A stretch of 8,493 bases of DNA, taken from assembly GCA_012521315.1 (NCBI GenBank), contig JAAYMP010000051.1:1-8493 (forward strand). The letters run 5' to 3'. The notes below the pieces were generated by a model that did no database searches, was not told where the DNA came from, and worked only from the letters and a program-made list of their open reading frames with translations. The stretch comes from Bacillota bacterium (GTDB lineage: Bacteria; Bacillota; UBA4882; UBA10575). Below, in pieces: positions 1 to 6,855 of this stretch; position 1 is the stretch's first letter; each line of letters starts with the position of its first letter. A program made the translations under genes and the position numbers.

Positions 1-1
1 C

Positions 2-421
2 ATCGCCAGTGGCGGGACGGTTTACCAGCCCCAATTGGTGCGGGAGATCACGACGGCCGCGGGGGAGACGGTAACCAAGTTTGCCCCGAAAGTAGTCCGT
101 CAGATCGCGATTGATCCGGAGAACCTCGCCATTGTACGGAAAGGCTTGCAGCAAGTGGTGACGGAAGGCACCGCCCGGTATGTTTTTCAAGGTTTTCCCC
201 TGGACCGGATTCCGGTGGCGGGGAAAACCGGGACCGCCGAGAACATCGGGAAGAACGATTACGCCTTCTTTGCCAGTTATGCACCGGCCGATGATCCCGA
301 GTTGGTGGTGGTGGTGGTGATCGAAGAAGGCGGTTTTGGTTCCCAGGCGGCGGCGCCGGTGGCCCGGAAGATTTATGAAGCCTATTTTGGGTTGGACCAG
401 CCGTTAACGGCCGACAAATAA
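2..421 (+). CDS. mrdA: Penicillin-binding protein 2, C-terminal part (partial at the left edge)
   Basis: This is the last 139 codons of a class B penicillin-binding protein, open from the window edge in the frame beginning at base 2. PBP2 is the D,D-transpeptidase that cross-links peptidoglycan during side-wall elongation, anchored in the membrane with its domain outside. The visible part has the closing segment of the transpeptidase fold: an ASGGTVYQP stretch at the start, then GKTGTAE at about 221-241, which is the KTG active-site motif, followed by the usual small/aromatic run (YAFFASYAP) and a VVVVVIEEG strand. The SxxK and SxN motifs lie to the left of the window. Five consecutive GTG codons encode VVVVV at 305-319. 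The next gene is minC after 103 bases, and rodA, the SEDS partner of PBP2, lies in the same run, which favours an elongation PBP2 over a division PBP3 or SpoVD. The internal TTG/GTG at 35/38 are not the start, because homology continues upstream. Confidence 0.9.
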   Translation: MASGGTVYQPQLVREITTAAGETVTKFAPKVVRQIAIDPENLAIVRKGLQQVVTEGTARYVFQGFPLDRIPVAGKTGTAENIGKNDYAFFASYAPADDPELVVVVVIEEGGFGSQAAAPVARKIYEAYFGLDQPLTADK

Positions 422-524
422 GCGCCGCCAAGGCGATCCGGGAGCGGAGGCCAAGAGTAACGGGAGGATTTTCCAACCGTGTTGTGGAAATTAAAAGAGA
501 AAAATCTTAAGGTGTGAGCGAAGG

Positions 525-1163
525 ATGCTAGCGTCGGTAACAAAGCCCGTCCATAACGAGCAACTGGTGTTTAAAGGACTCAAGCAGGGGTTGACCTTAT
601 TCGTTCCTGAAAACGATTGCTTTGCGCACTGGTTGGAGGTTTTGGATTGCCAGTTGGACCAGGCCAAAGGCTTTTTTCAAGGCGGTGCCATCCTGGTTGA
701 ACTGGGCGAGCGGCAATTAACCCCCGGGGAACTGGCCGGGTTAAAAAGAGTATTGGCCAAATACCGGATCCGGGTCGAAGGTTTCAATCCGGTACTGCGG
801 AAGAAGAATAACCCGCGGACCGAAAAACGGCCACCGGCCTCCTCCGGTGTTTTACTGGTTAAAGGAACGGTCCGGAACGGGCAACGGTTGGAAAACGAGG
901 GCGATATTGTGGTGAAAGGCGATGTGAACCCCGGAAGTGAGATCGTGGCGACCGGGGACATTATTGTGCTGGGCGCCTTGCGCGGTATTGCCCATGCCGG
1001 GGCCGGGGGCAACGTTAAAGCGGAGATTATCGCCTTTACTTTGGCTCCGGTCCAATTACGGATCGCTCATCTTATTTCTCGTGCTCCGGAAGGAAGAGAA
1101 GAGTGGCAAGGCCCGGAGATTGCTTACATCAAAGGAGAAAAGATTGTTGTTGAGCGATTATAG
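525..1163 (+). CDS. minC: Septum site-determining protein MinC
   Basis: MinC is the FtsZ antagonist of the Min system. It is brought to the membrane by MinD and blocks Z-ring formation away from midcell. The 212-residue product is of normal family length. Residues 1-90 fit the FtsZ-binding N-terminal domain (LVFKGLKQGLTLFV near 14-27), residues 92-107 form a charged linker, and 108-205 form the C-terminal beta-helical domain that dimerises and binds MinD, with KGTVRNGQRL (113-122), GDVNPGSEIVATGDI (132-146) and the conserved glycine-rich LGALRGIAHAGAGG (149-162). The ATG at 525 is the only sensible start, since an in-frame stop lies at 492-494. Its ribosome site is modest (AAGGTG, 509-514). 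A better one at 462-467 lies too far upstream to serve it. The gene is followed by minD after 19 bases and is surely co-transcribed with it. Confidence 0.95.
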   Translation: MLASVTKPVHNEQLVFKGLKQGLTLFVPENDCFAHWLEVLDCQLDQAKGFFQGGAILVELGERQLTPGELAGLKRVLAKYRIRVEGFNPVLRKKNNPRTEKRPPASSGVLLVKGTVRNGQRLENEGDIVVKGDVNPGSEIVATGDIIVLGALRGIAHAGAGGNVKAEIIAFTLAPVQLRIAHLISRAPEGREEWQGPEIAYIKGEKIVVERL

Positions 1164-1182
1164 GAGATAAGGAGGATTTTTG

Positions 1183-1983
1183 ATGGCTGGACGGGTGATC
1201 GTTGTAACTTCCGGAAAAGGTGGCGTGGGAAAGACCACGACCGTGGCGAATATCGGAACCGGTTTGGCGCTGCGCCAGAAGAAAGTGGCGATGATCGATG
1301 CCGACATCGGCCTGCGTAATCTGGACGTGGTGATGGGGCTTGAAAACCGGATTATCTATGATTTAGTTGATGTGGCGGAGAAGACCTGCCGTTCAGTGCA
1401 TAAAGCGCTCATTAAAGACAAACGGTTGAGCAATCTTTGTCTGCTCCCGGCCGCGCAGACCCGGAATAAGGATGCGATCAGCCCGGAACAGATGGTGACG
1501 ATCATTGATGAATTGAAAGAGGAGTTCGATTATGTCCTGGTGGACTGCCCGGCCGGGATTGAACGGGGCTTTGAAAATGCGGTAGCTGCCGCGACGGAGG
1601 CGATTGTCGTTACGACGCCTGAGGTCTCTGCGGTCCGTGATGCCGACCGGATTATCGGGTTGTTGCAAGACCGGGAGATCTACGAGCCGGTGTTGGTTTT
1701 GAACCGGCTCCGGCCCGATATGGTTCGCCGCGGCGATATGATGGATGTGGATGACATCAACGACATTTTGGCCATTAAACTGCTGGGGATTGTTCCTGAT
1801 GATGAAGAGATTATCATTTCCACGAACAAGGGAGAACCGGCTGTTTTAAACAGCCAGTCCAAGGCGGGAGAGGCTTTTCGTAATATTGTCCGCCGGTTGG
1901 AAGGCGAAGAGGTTCCTTTTCTACCGGTCAACGGCGAGCCGGGGCTTTTTGGCCGGTTCTTAAAGTTGCTCAACGGGAAGTAA
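1183..1983 (+). CDS. minD: Septum site-determining ATPase MinD
   Basis: MinD is a deviant Walker A (ParA/MinD) ATPase that dimerises with ATP on the membrane, recruits MinC, and is released when MinE triggers hydrolysis. The 266-residue product has the deviant P-loop GKGGVGKTT at 11-19, with the signature lysine K12 and the P-loop lysine K17. It also has the switch I region around IDADIGLRNLD (38-48) and the Walker B/switch II segment VLVDCPAGIERG (118-129). The last dozen residues (LFGRFLKLLNGK) form a short amphipathic basic helix, the expected membrane-targeting sequence. I prefer the ATG at 1183, seven bases after GGAGG (1171-1175). An in-frame TTG directly before it would add one residue but sits worse relative to that site. 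MinC upstream and MinE downstream complete the set. Confidence 0.97.
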   Translation: MAGRVIVVTSGKGGVGKTTTVANIGTGLALRQKKVAMIDADIGLRNLDVVMGLENRIIYDLVDVAEKTCRSVHKALIKDKRLSNLCLLPAAQTRNKDAISPEQMVTIIDELKEEFDYVLVDCPAGIERGFENAVAAATEAIVVTTPEVSAVRDADRIIGLLQDREIYEPVLVLNRLRPDMVRRGDMMDVDDINDILAIKLLGIVPDDEEIIISTNKGEPAVLNSQSKAGEAFRNIVRRLEGEEVPFLPVNGEPGLFGRFLKLLNGK

Positions 1984-2032
1984 AAGGGAGAGGAAGTCCC
2001 GGGAAGAAGCGGAGGGAAAGGGGTAAGAGTGA

Positions 2033-2284
2033 ATGAGACTGTTCCGTGACGAAGCCCCCAGCAAAAAACAGGCGGTTGATAGGTTGCGCTTAATCCTCGT
2101 CCATGACCGGGCGAAGGTCTCCACCGGGCTGCTTGAGCAATTAAGGGAGGAGATCATCAACGCCATCACCAAGTATGTGGAGATTGAGGAAGACGAGATT
2201 GAGATCGAACTGAACACCACCGAAACCAAGGCCGAGTTGGTGGCCAATATACCCGTCGTCAGAGTACGCCGCGCTATCGAGTAA
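2033..2284 (+). CDS. minE: Cell division topological specificity factor MinE
   Basis: MinE stimulates the MinD ATPase and drives MinCD off the membrane, producing the pole-to-pole oscillation or gradient that leaves midcell free for FtsZ. The product has 83 residues (about 88 in E. coli). The N-terminus MRLF is short and hydrophobic/basic, as in the membrane-touching part. Residues about 11-29 (KKQAVDRLRLILVHDRA) correspond to the MinD-contact segment that switches between helix and strand. Residues 34-80 fit the alpha/beta topological specificity domain, with EIEIEL and ANIPVVRVRR strands. A purine-rich site (GGAGGGAAAGGGG, 2011-2023) precedes the ATG. The gene lies 49 bases after minD. MinE is absent from Bacillus-type spore formers but common in clostridial ones, so it is also a taxonomic pointer. 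Confidence 0.95.
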   Translation: MRLFRDEAPSKKQAVDRLRLILVHDRAKVSTGLLEQLREEIINAITKYVEIEEDEIEIELNTTETKAELVANIPVVRVRRAIE

Positions 2285-2320
2285 AACACCGCTGGCGCTA
2301 AAGAAAAAGGTGACGAAGCG

Positions 2321-3460
2321 TTGTGGGATAAAAAGACCTTAAAAAACATCGATTATTATCTGCTGGTCTCCGTTTTTCTCCTGGTCGCCATCGGCTTGGT
2401 GATGGTTTATAGCGCGACCAGAAACAATTACGATCTGACCGGCGGCGACCCTTTGGCAATGGTCAAAAAACAGTTGGTGGCGGTCGCCATCGGGGTGGTC
2501 GGGATGGTCTTGCTCATGTTCAGCGATTACCGGCTGCCCGACTTGATGTACCAGATTCTTTACGGGGTCAACCTTTTGTTACTGGTTTTGGTCCTTTCGC
2601 CCCTTGGTTTGGAGGTTAAAGGAGCAAAATCCTGGATCAATCTGGGCGGATTTTCCCTGCAACCTTCGGAGTTTGCCAAGCTGCTAGTGATCCTGACTTT
2701 GGCCAAACACTTAGCGGAGAAAGAGGAGATTGATTCCTTCTGGGATCTGTGGTCACCCTTTGTGCATATCGCCCTTCCGCTGCTGTTCATCTTACTGCAG
2801 CCGGATTTGGGGACGACCTTGGTCTTTATCTTTTTCTTCTTTGTCATGCTGTATGTGGCCGGGTACAACCGCCGCTTTTTGCTGTTGCTTATTCTCGCCG
2901 GGGTTTTGAGTTTGGCCCTACTCTTTGCCAGCCATTATTTTTTCGGCACCCCGTTGCCGTTTAAAGAGTACCAGATTAAGCGGATGATGATCTTCCTTAA
3001 TCCGGACGCGGACCCGACGGGGAGCGGGTGGAATGTGCGGCAGGCGATCATTGCGGTCGGGTCCGGGCGCTTTTTTGGCAAGGGACTTTTCCAAGGGACC
3101 CAGGGACGCTTGGGGTATTTGCCGGAGAGCCACAATGACTTTATCTTCGCCATTCTCTGTGAAGAATTGGGTTTTATCGGCGGTTTCTTGACCTTGGTTT
3201 TATTCTTCATTCTGATCTGGCGTTGCCTGGTCATTATCCAGCAGGCCAAGGATAAAAACGGGGTGCTGGTGGCCGCCGGGATCATGGCCATGTTTCTCTT
3301 TCATATCCTGGAGAATATCGGGATGAATATCGGGATCATGCCGATTACGGGGATCCCGTTGCCGTTTATCAGTTCCGGAGGCAGTTCGATGATTACCAAC
3401 CTTTTCGCCATCGGCTTTTTGGAGAATATCTGGATTCGCCGGCAGAAGCTGCTTTTCTGA
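2321..3460 (+). CDS. rodA: Rod shape-determining protein RodA (SEDS peptidoglycan glycosyltransferase)
   Basis: RodA polymerises glycan strands from lipid II in the membrane, working with PBP2 in the elongasome. The 379-residue product is a polytopic membrane protein with about ten hydrophobic segments. SEDS motifs are clear: GAKSWINLGGFSLQPSEFAKL at about 101-121, LQPDLGTTLVF (159-169), LPESHNDFIFAILCEELGF (267-285) with the likely catalytic aspartate D273, and the C-terminal GIPLPFISSGGSS (344-356). The GIPLPF form and the nearby mrdA gene favour RodA over FtsW or SpoVE. SSGGSS replaces the more usual SYGGSS. The start is a TTG at 2321, eight bases after a good AAGGTGA site (2307-2313); no ATG or GTG fits the frame there. 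It lies 36 bases from minE and closes the operon. Confidence 0.94.
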   Translation: MWDKKTLKNIDYYLLVSVFLLVAIGLVMVYSATRNNYDLTGGDPLAMVKKQLVAVAIGVVGMVLLMFSDYRLPDLMYQILYGVNLLLLVLVLSPLGLEVKGAKSWINLGGFSLQPSEFAKLLVILTLAKHLAEKEEIDSFWDLWSPFVHIALPLLFILLQPDLGTTLVFIFFFFVMLYVAGYNRRFLLLLILAGVLSLALLFASHYFFGTPLPFKEYQIKRMMIFLNPDADPTGSGWNVRQAIIAVGSGRFFGKGLFQGTQGRLGYLPESHNDFIFAILCEELGFIGGFLTLVLFFILIWRCLVIIQQAKDKNGVLVAAGIMAMFLFHILENIGMNIGIMPITGIPLPFISSGGSSMITNLFAIGFLENIWIRRQKLLF

Positions 3461-3538
3461 ACGCTTTGGCGGTGGAAGCGGCGAACAGCTCATAGCAGCA
3501 GATATTGTGGTGAATTGGCTTGAACGGATGCCAAAGAA

Positions 3539-3571
3539 AACACGAACCCCCTGTAAAGGCGGGTTCGTGTT
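3539..3571. terminator. Bidirectional intrinsic terminator between rodA and the class A PBP gene
   Basis: A perfect 11-bp stem pairs 3539-3549 (AACACGAACCC) with 3561-3571 (GGGTTCGTGTT) around an 11-base loop. On the + strand it is followed by CTTTTTT (3572-3578), and on the - strand by TTCTTTGG. Lying 78 bases after the rodA stop and 45 bases after the stop of the converging PBP gene, it can end both transcripts; the + strand U-tract is the better one. The rest of 3461-3615 shows no coding signal. Confidence 0.88.
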
Positions 3572-3615
3572 CTTTTTTGCTGATTGGCCGGTTTATCCCG
3601 GCTGCCTACCACTGC

Positions 3616-5937
3616 CTACCGGCGGTTCCGTCCCGCATGGAGGTTACACGGGAGGGTGGGTTCCTCGCCGGGGGTGAAGGAGACGGTCTCCACCGCCTCA
3701 AAGGGGCAGAAGGGGGTGGCGATTAACCCCGATTCGGTGCAGATTTCTAAGACGACCTCTTCACCGGGGGTCCCCCCGTGCAGCGGGCAGTGGCCGGTCG
3801 GCATCGGACTGCCGTCGGTGGTATCCGTGCCGGTGATCGCCCAGTAGGTCTTGGAGATCACCCGGTCCGCCGGGCAGAAGGTGGTGGCCAAGGCGCCCGA
3901 GTCGAGGCAGATTTGGAGGATGATTTTACTCCCCAGGTCGGGGGCGGAGTGGGTCGGGCAGGAATCCACCGGCTCCGTCCCGGCAATGAAGACTTCCCGG
4001 ATGGTCTCGGGGCAGTAGGGGGAAGCCAGGTAGCCGGTTTCGGCACAGACTTCAATATTGGTCGAAACACCCGCCGGAACCGGGAAGTCGGTGATCGGCC
4101 GGTTCTCTAAGACCCGCCGGGCAAACCGTCCCCAGATTTCGGCGGCGTAACCGCTGGTAATTTTGGTGTTGTTCACAACCATGGGGATCGCCTGGCTGTC
4201 ATTGCCGATCCAGACGCCGGCGATGATCTCCGGCGTATACCCGACAAACCAGGCGTTGGTGTCCTGGTCGGAGGTACCGGTTTTCCCGGCGGCCGGCCGC
4301 CCGATCCGGCCCCGGCGCCCGGTCCCGTTTTCAATAACCCCTTTGAGCATATCCGTGACCACGTAAGCCACCGATTCCCGGATCACCACGCGGCGCTTGG
4401 GTGCATTCTCCAAAAGAATCCGGCCTTGGCTGTCGGTTACTTTCAGAATGGCGATGGGTTCCGAATAGATCCCTTTGTTGGCCAAAGGGGTGTAGGCGGC
4501 GGTCAGTTCCAGAGGCGTGACACCGCGGGTTAAACCACCCAGGGCCAGGGGGGAGAGGGCCATATCATTCAACCCGCCGCTGGAGATCAGGCTCGTCAAG
4601 CCCATGTTCTGGGCCATCTTAAAGACGGTGCTCACGCCCAACTGGTCGGTGAGGCGCACGGAGATGGTATTGAGGGAATTCTCCAAAGCCGTCCGTAAAC
4701 GGACCGGCCCCTGAAAAGTTTTGCTGAAATTCTGGGGAATCCAGGCCTCGCCGTCCCCGGTCGGGTATTCGATCTCCTCGTCCACCAAGACGGTAGCGGG
4801 CGTAAACCGGTGACTGTCAATGGCCGCCGTGTAAACAAAGGGTTTGATGCAGGAACCCGGTTGACGGTGGGCTTTTGTCGCCCGGTTTAACTGGGTGTTT
4901 TGCCAATCACGCCCGCCAATCATCGCTTTGATGTGGCCATTGGTGGGGTCCATGGCGACAAAGGCGATCTGCGGTTGGGTGACATTGTTCCGGTCCGGTT
5001 CCCCGGTGGGCAAATCGGTGATGGCTTCTTCGGCGCAGGCTTGCATCCGCAGGTCCAAGGTGGTGTAGATCCGGTAGCCCTGGGTATAGAGGTCTTCTTC
5101 GGTGAATAATTGTTGTTTGACCGTCAGTTCTTGAATGATGTAGTCGACAAAGAAGGGCGCGTTCCGGATCCGGGCGCCTTCGCTCACCACGCCCAACGAC
5201 GTTTGCCGGGCTTGCGTGGCCTCGTCGGGGGTAATGTATTTGGCCTCCACCATTTTCTCGAGGACAAAATTCCTGCGGTCCAGGGCATTTTCCGGGTTTT
5301 TGAACGGGCAGTAGTAGCCCGGACTGCGGATGATCCCGGCGAGCAAGGCGAACTGGGGCAACTCCAGTTCCCAAATGTGTTTATTGAAATAACGCTGGGC
5401 CGCGGCTTCCACCCCGTGGGCCCCGTTCCCGAAGTAGATATAATTCAAGTAGCGTTCTAGAATCTCGTTCTTTGATAAATTCCGTTCCAGATTGATCGCG
5501 TAGAACCATTCTTTGACCTTCCGGGAGATGGTCTTCTTTTGCGTTAAGAGGGAGACCTTTGCGTACTGCTGGGTAATGGTGCTGCCCCCTTGTTTAAAGT
5601 CCCAGGCCAAAAGGTTCACCCAAACGGCACGCAGGATAGCTTTGACCTTGATCCCCCGGTGGTTGTAGAAATCCGGATCCTCGATGGCAATGATCGCGTT
5701 CTTCATCATCTCGGGAATCTGGTCAAAATCCACCGGGATGCGGTTTTCCTGAAAAAGGCGTTGGACAATGTCGCCATTGATATCATAGATGATCGTTGCT
5801 TCCACCGGGGGCGGGGGGTTGTCCGGAATTTTGGAGCCAAAGATGATGCCGGCGGCCACGCCGAGCAAGAGCCCGGAAACAACAACCACGCCGATTAAAC
5901 GCCATGATAAGCCGAACGGTTTATGTAGTTTGGCCAT
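3616..5937 (-). CDS. Bifunctional class A penicillin-binding protein (PBP1A type)
   Basis: This 773-residue enzyme polymerises lipid II (GT51 domain) and cross-links the product (transpeptidase domain) outside the membrane. A single TM anchor spans about 13-34. The GT51 domain (about 50-235) has IAIEDPDFYNHRG (83-95) with the catalytic glutamate E86, QGGSTITQQ (116-124) and LERYLNYIYFGNGAHG (160-175). The transpeptidase domain (about 320-600) has SCIK (S362 nucleophile, K365), SLN (421-423) and KTGT (552-555). After it, residues 631-767 hold three repeats of the pattern C-x10-C-P...C-x2-H, an unusual Cys/His tail. ATG at 5937 is well placed behind GGGAGGGG (complement of 5944-5951). The gene converges on rodA and diverges from yunB, so it forms its own unit. 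It could be named ponA or mrcA; orthology within this clade cannot be decided by eye. Confidence 0.95.
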   Translation of the reverse strand: MAKLHKPFGLSWRLIGVVVVSGLLLGVAAGIIFGSKIPDNPPPPVEATIIYDINGDIVQRLFQENRIPVDFDQIPEMMKNAIIAIEDPDFYNHRGIKVKAILRAVWVNLLAWDFKQGGSTITQQYAKVSLLTQKKTISRKVKEWFYAINLERNLSKNEILERYLNYIYFGNGAHGVEAAAQRYFNKHIWELELPQFALLAGIIRSPGYYCPFKNPENALDRRNFVLEKMVEAKYITPDEATQARQTSLGVVSEGARIRNAPFFVDYIIQELTVKQQLFTEEDLYTQGYRIYTTLDLRMQACAEEAITDLPTGEPDRNNVTQPQIAFVAMDPTNGHIKAMIGGRDWQNTQLNRATKAHRQPGSCIKPFVYTAAIDSHRFTPATVLVDEEIEYPTGDGEAWIPQNFSKTFQGPVRLRTALENSLNTISVRLTDQLGVSTVFKMAQNMGLTSLISSGGLNDMALSPLALGGLTRGVTPLELTAAYTPLANKGIYSEPIAILKVTDSQGRILLENAPKRRVVIRESVAYVVTDMLKGVIENGTGRRGRIGRPAAGKTGTSDQDTNAWFVGYTPEIIAGVWIGNDSQAIPMVVNNTKITSGYAAEIWGRFARRVLENRPITDFPVPAGVSTNIEVCAETGYLASPYCPETIREVFIAGTEPVDSCPTHSAPDLGSKIILQICLDSGALATTFCPADRVISKTYWAITGTDTTDGSPMPTGHCPLHGGTPGEEVVLEICTESGLIATPFCPFEAVETVSFTPGEEPTLPCNLHAGRNRR
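3637..4047 (-). repeat. Three tandem Cys/His repeats in the C-terminal tail of the class A PBP
   Basis: The encoded tail has three copies of one motif: C631/C642/C660/H663, C677/C688/C717/H720 and C733/C744/C764/H767. Each begins with C followed by x-x-(S/T)-G, has A or LA, and reaches CP at exactly 11 residues; each ends with C-x-x-H. Only the stretch between the second and third cysteine varies (18, 29 and 20 residues). The three copies are diverged at the protein level, so this is an old internal duplication rather than a recent DNA repeat. Similar Cys motifs are, to my knowledge, found in tails of some clostridial PBPs. Disulfide or metal binding are possible roles, but neither can be shown here. 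Confidence 0.85.
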
Positions 5938-6093
5938 AATCTGCCCCTCCCAGATTGGTAGGTAAAGAATCGCATATTTTCCGACCGAAGGCTATATATT
6001 GGGCTAAGGTTAAAAAGGTGAAAACGGACATAAAAATAAGAGTAAAAAGATGATTGACGGGACTTTCAGTCACCAACAAAAGGTGGTGGGTAT
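5938..6093. promoter_or_regulatory. Divergent promoter region between the class A PBP gene and yunB; candidate sigma-E-like site
   Basis: This 156-base AT-rich gap must hold both divergent promoters. Reading toward yunB, GCATATTT (5972-5979) resembles a sporulation sigma-E -35 element, and TATATATT (5993-6000), 13 bases further, partly matches a sigma-E -10 (consensus close to CATACAAT). A second -10-like string, CATAAAAAT (6029-6037), lacks a clear partner. B. subtilis yunB is a mother-cell sigma-E gene, which is why I looked for this. No convincing housekeeping promoter toward the PBP gene was found. Confidence 0.35.
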
Positions 6094-6795
6094 ATGCGGA
6101 TGCGACTAAAAAAAAGAAGGCAAATCCTGGTTTTACCACCGCGTTTTTTAAAGAAAAGGACATTACTTTTTTTCTTATTTATTCTCTTTCTGACCGGCGG
6201 ATTCCTCTTTGCCGATCATCGATTGCGGCCGGTCATCCAGGCGAAAGCGGAAGCCCACGCGCGCGTCTTGGCTACAACCTCAATCAACCAGGCAATTCGC
6301 GAGAAGGTCGCCAAAAATATTCGTTACGAAGATTTAATCTCGGTGAAGGTGGATAACCGTGGGCGGGTTGTCCTGATGCAACCCAATACCGGCGAGATCA
6401 ACCGCCTGGCTTCGGATGCCACCATCACCGTGCAACAATTGATGAAAAACGCGAAGGATATAATCTACCTTCCCCTCGGGCAGTTGTTGGGCAGCCAGAT
6501 CCTGGCGGGGCGGGGGCCCGATATTCCCATTGTGATTGTTCCGGTCGGGACGGTGGAAAGCCGGGTCTACGACGTTTTTGAGGAGGCCGGAATCAACCAA
6601 ACACGCCATAAAATATATTTGGAAGTAAAAACAATGGTCCGGGTGGTCGTTCCTTTGCTCCATTCCCATGTGGAGATCCGGGCCGAGGTGCCCCTGACCG
6701 AAGCGATCATCATGGGTGAAGTGCCCCAGGTTTATTTTGGGGGCCAACCGATGGTGAGCATTCCAGACCTTTTAAAAACAATTCCTGGCGAGTGA
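6094..6795 (+). CDS. yunB: Sporulation protein YunB
   Basis: YunB is a membrane-anchored protein needed for efficient spore formation in Bacillus subtilis, where it is made in the mother cell; its biochemical role is unknown. The 233-residue product has a very basic start (MRMRLKKRRQ), one TM segment at about 23-40, and a domain predicted outside the cytoplasm. Family hallmarks include LRPVIQAKAEAHA (44-56), INQAIREKV (64-72), VVLMQPNTGEINRLA (92-106), LPLGQLLGSQ (126-135), IVPVGTVES (148-156), EEAGINQTRHKIYLEV (163-178) and EAIIMGEVPQVYF (203-215). The ATG at 6094 follows AGGTGGTG (6081-6088) closely and is preferred over the ATG two codons later. The stop codon (6793-6795) lies inside a long hairpin shared with the end of prs. 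Confidence 0.93.
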   Translation: MRMRLKKRRQILVLPPRFLKKRTLLFFLFILFLTGGFLFADHRLRPVIQAKAEAHARVLATTSINQAIREKVAKNIRYEDLISVKVDNRGRVVLMQPNTGEINRLASDATITVQQLMKNAKDIIYLPLGQLLGSQILAGRGPDIPIVIVPVGTVESRVYDVFEEAGINQTRHKIYLEVKTMVRVVVPLLHSHVEIRAEVPLTEAIIMGEVPQVYFGGQPMVSIPDLLKTIPGE

Positions 6796-6812
6796 AGACC
6801 ACTCGCCAGGAA
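6782..6812 (-). terminator. Perfect 13-bp hairpin over the yunB stop codon, serving as the prs terminator
   Basis: TTCCTGGCGAGTG (6782-6794) pairs perfectly with CACTCGCCAGGAA (6800-6812) around a five-base loop. Read on the - strand, the stem is followed by TTGTTTTT (complement of 6773-6780), so it is a textbook intrinsic terminator for prs, 44 bases past the prs stop. Read on the + strand, no tight U-tract follows (only CATTTTAACTGGCATTTT further on), so for yunB it may act weakly or just protect the 3' end. The left arm encodes the last codons and the stop of yunB. Confidence 0.85.
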
Positions 6813-6855
6813 CGACTGATACGCATTTTAACTGGCATTTTAATAGCTTGGGCCC

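Noticed and set aside
48..476. Open frame of 142 codons on the - strand opposite the PBP2 gene
   Set aside because: It is fully antisense to a recognised gene, has low-complexity Pro/Arg/Ser content, and no ribosome site.
4907..5374. Open frame of 155 codons on the - strand within the class A PBP gene
   Set aside because: It is another frame of the PBP gene, rich in Arg, Pro and His as GC-rich shadows are, with no recognisable domain.
5921..6163. 80-codon - strand frame with two hydrophobic stretches between the PBP gene and yunB
   Set aside because: It overlaps the starts of two firm genes on both sides and covers their shared promoter region; its hydrophobicity follows from AT-rich sequence, and no good ribosome site precedes it.
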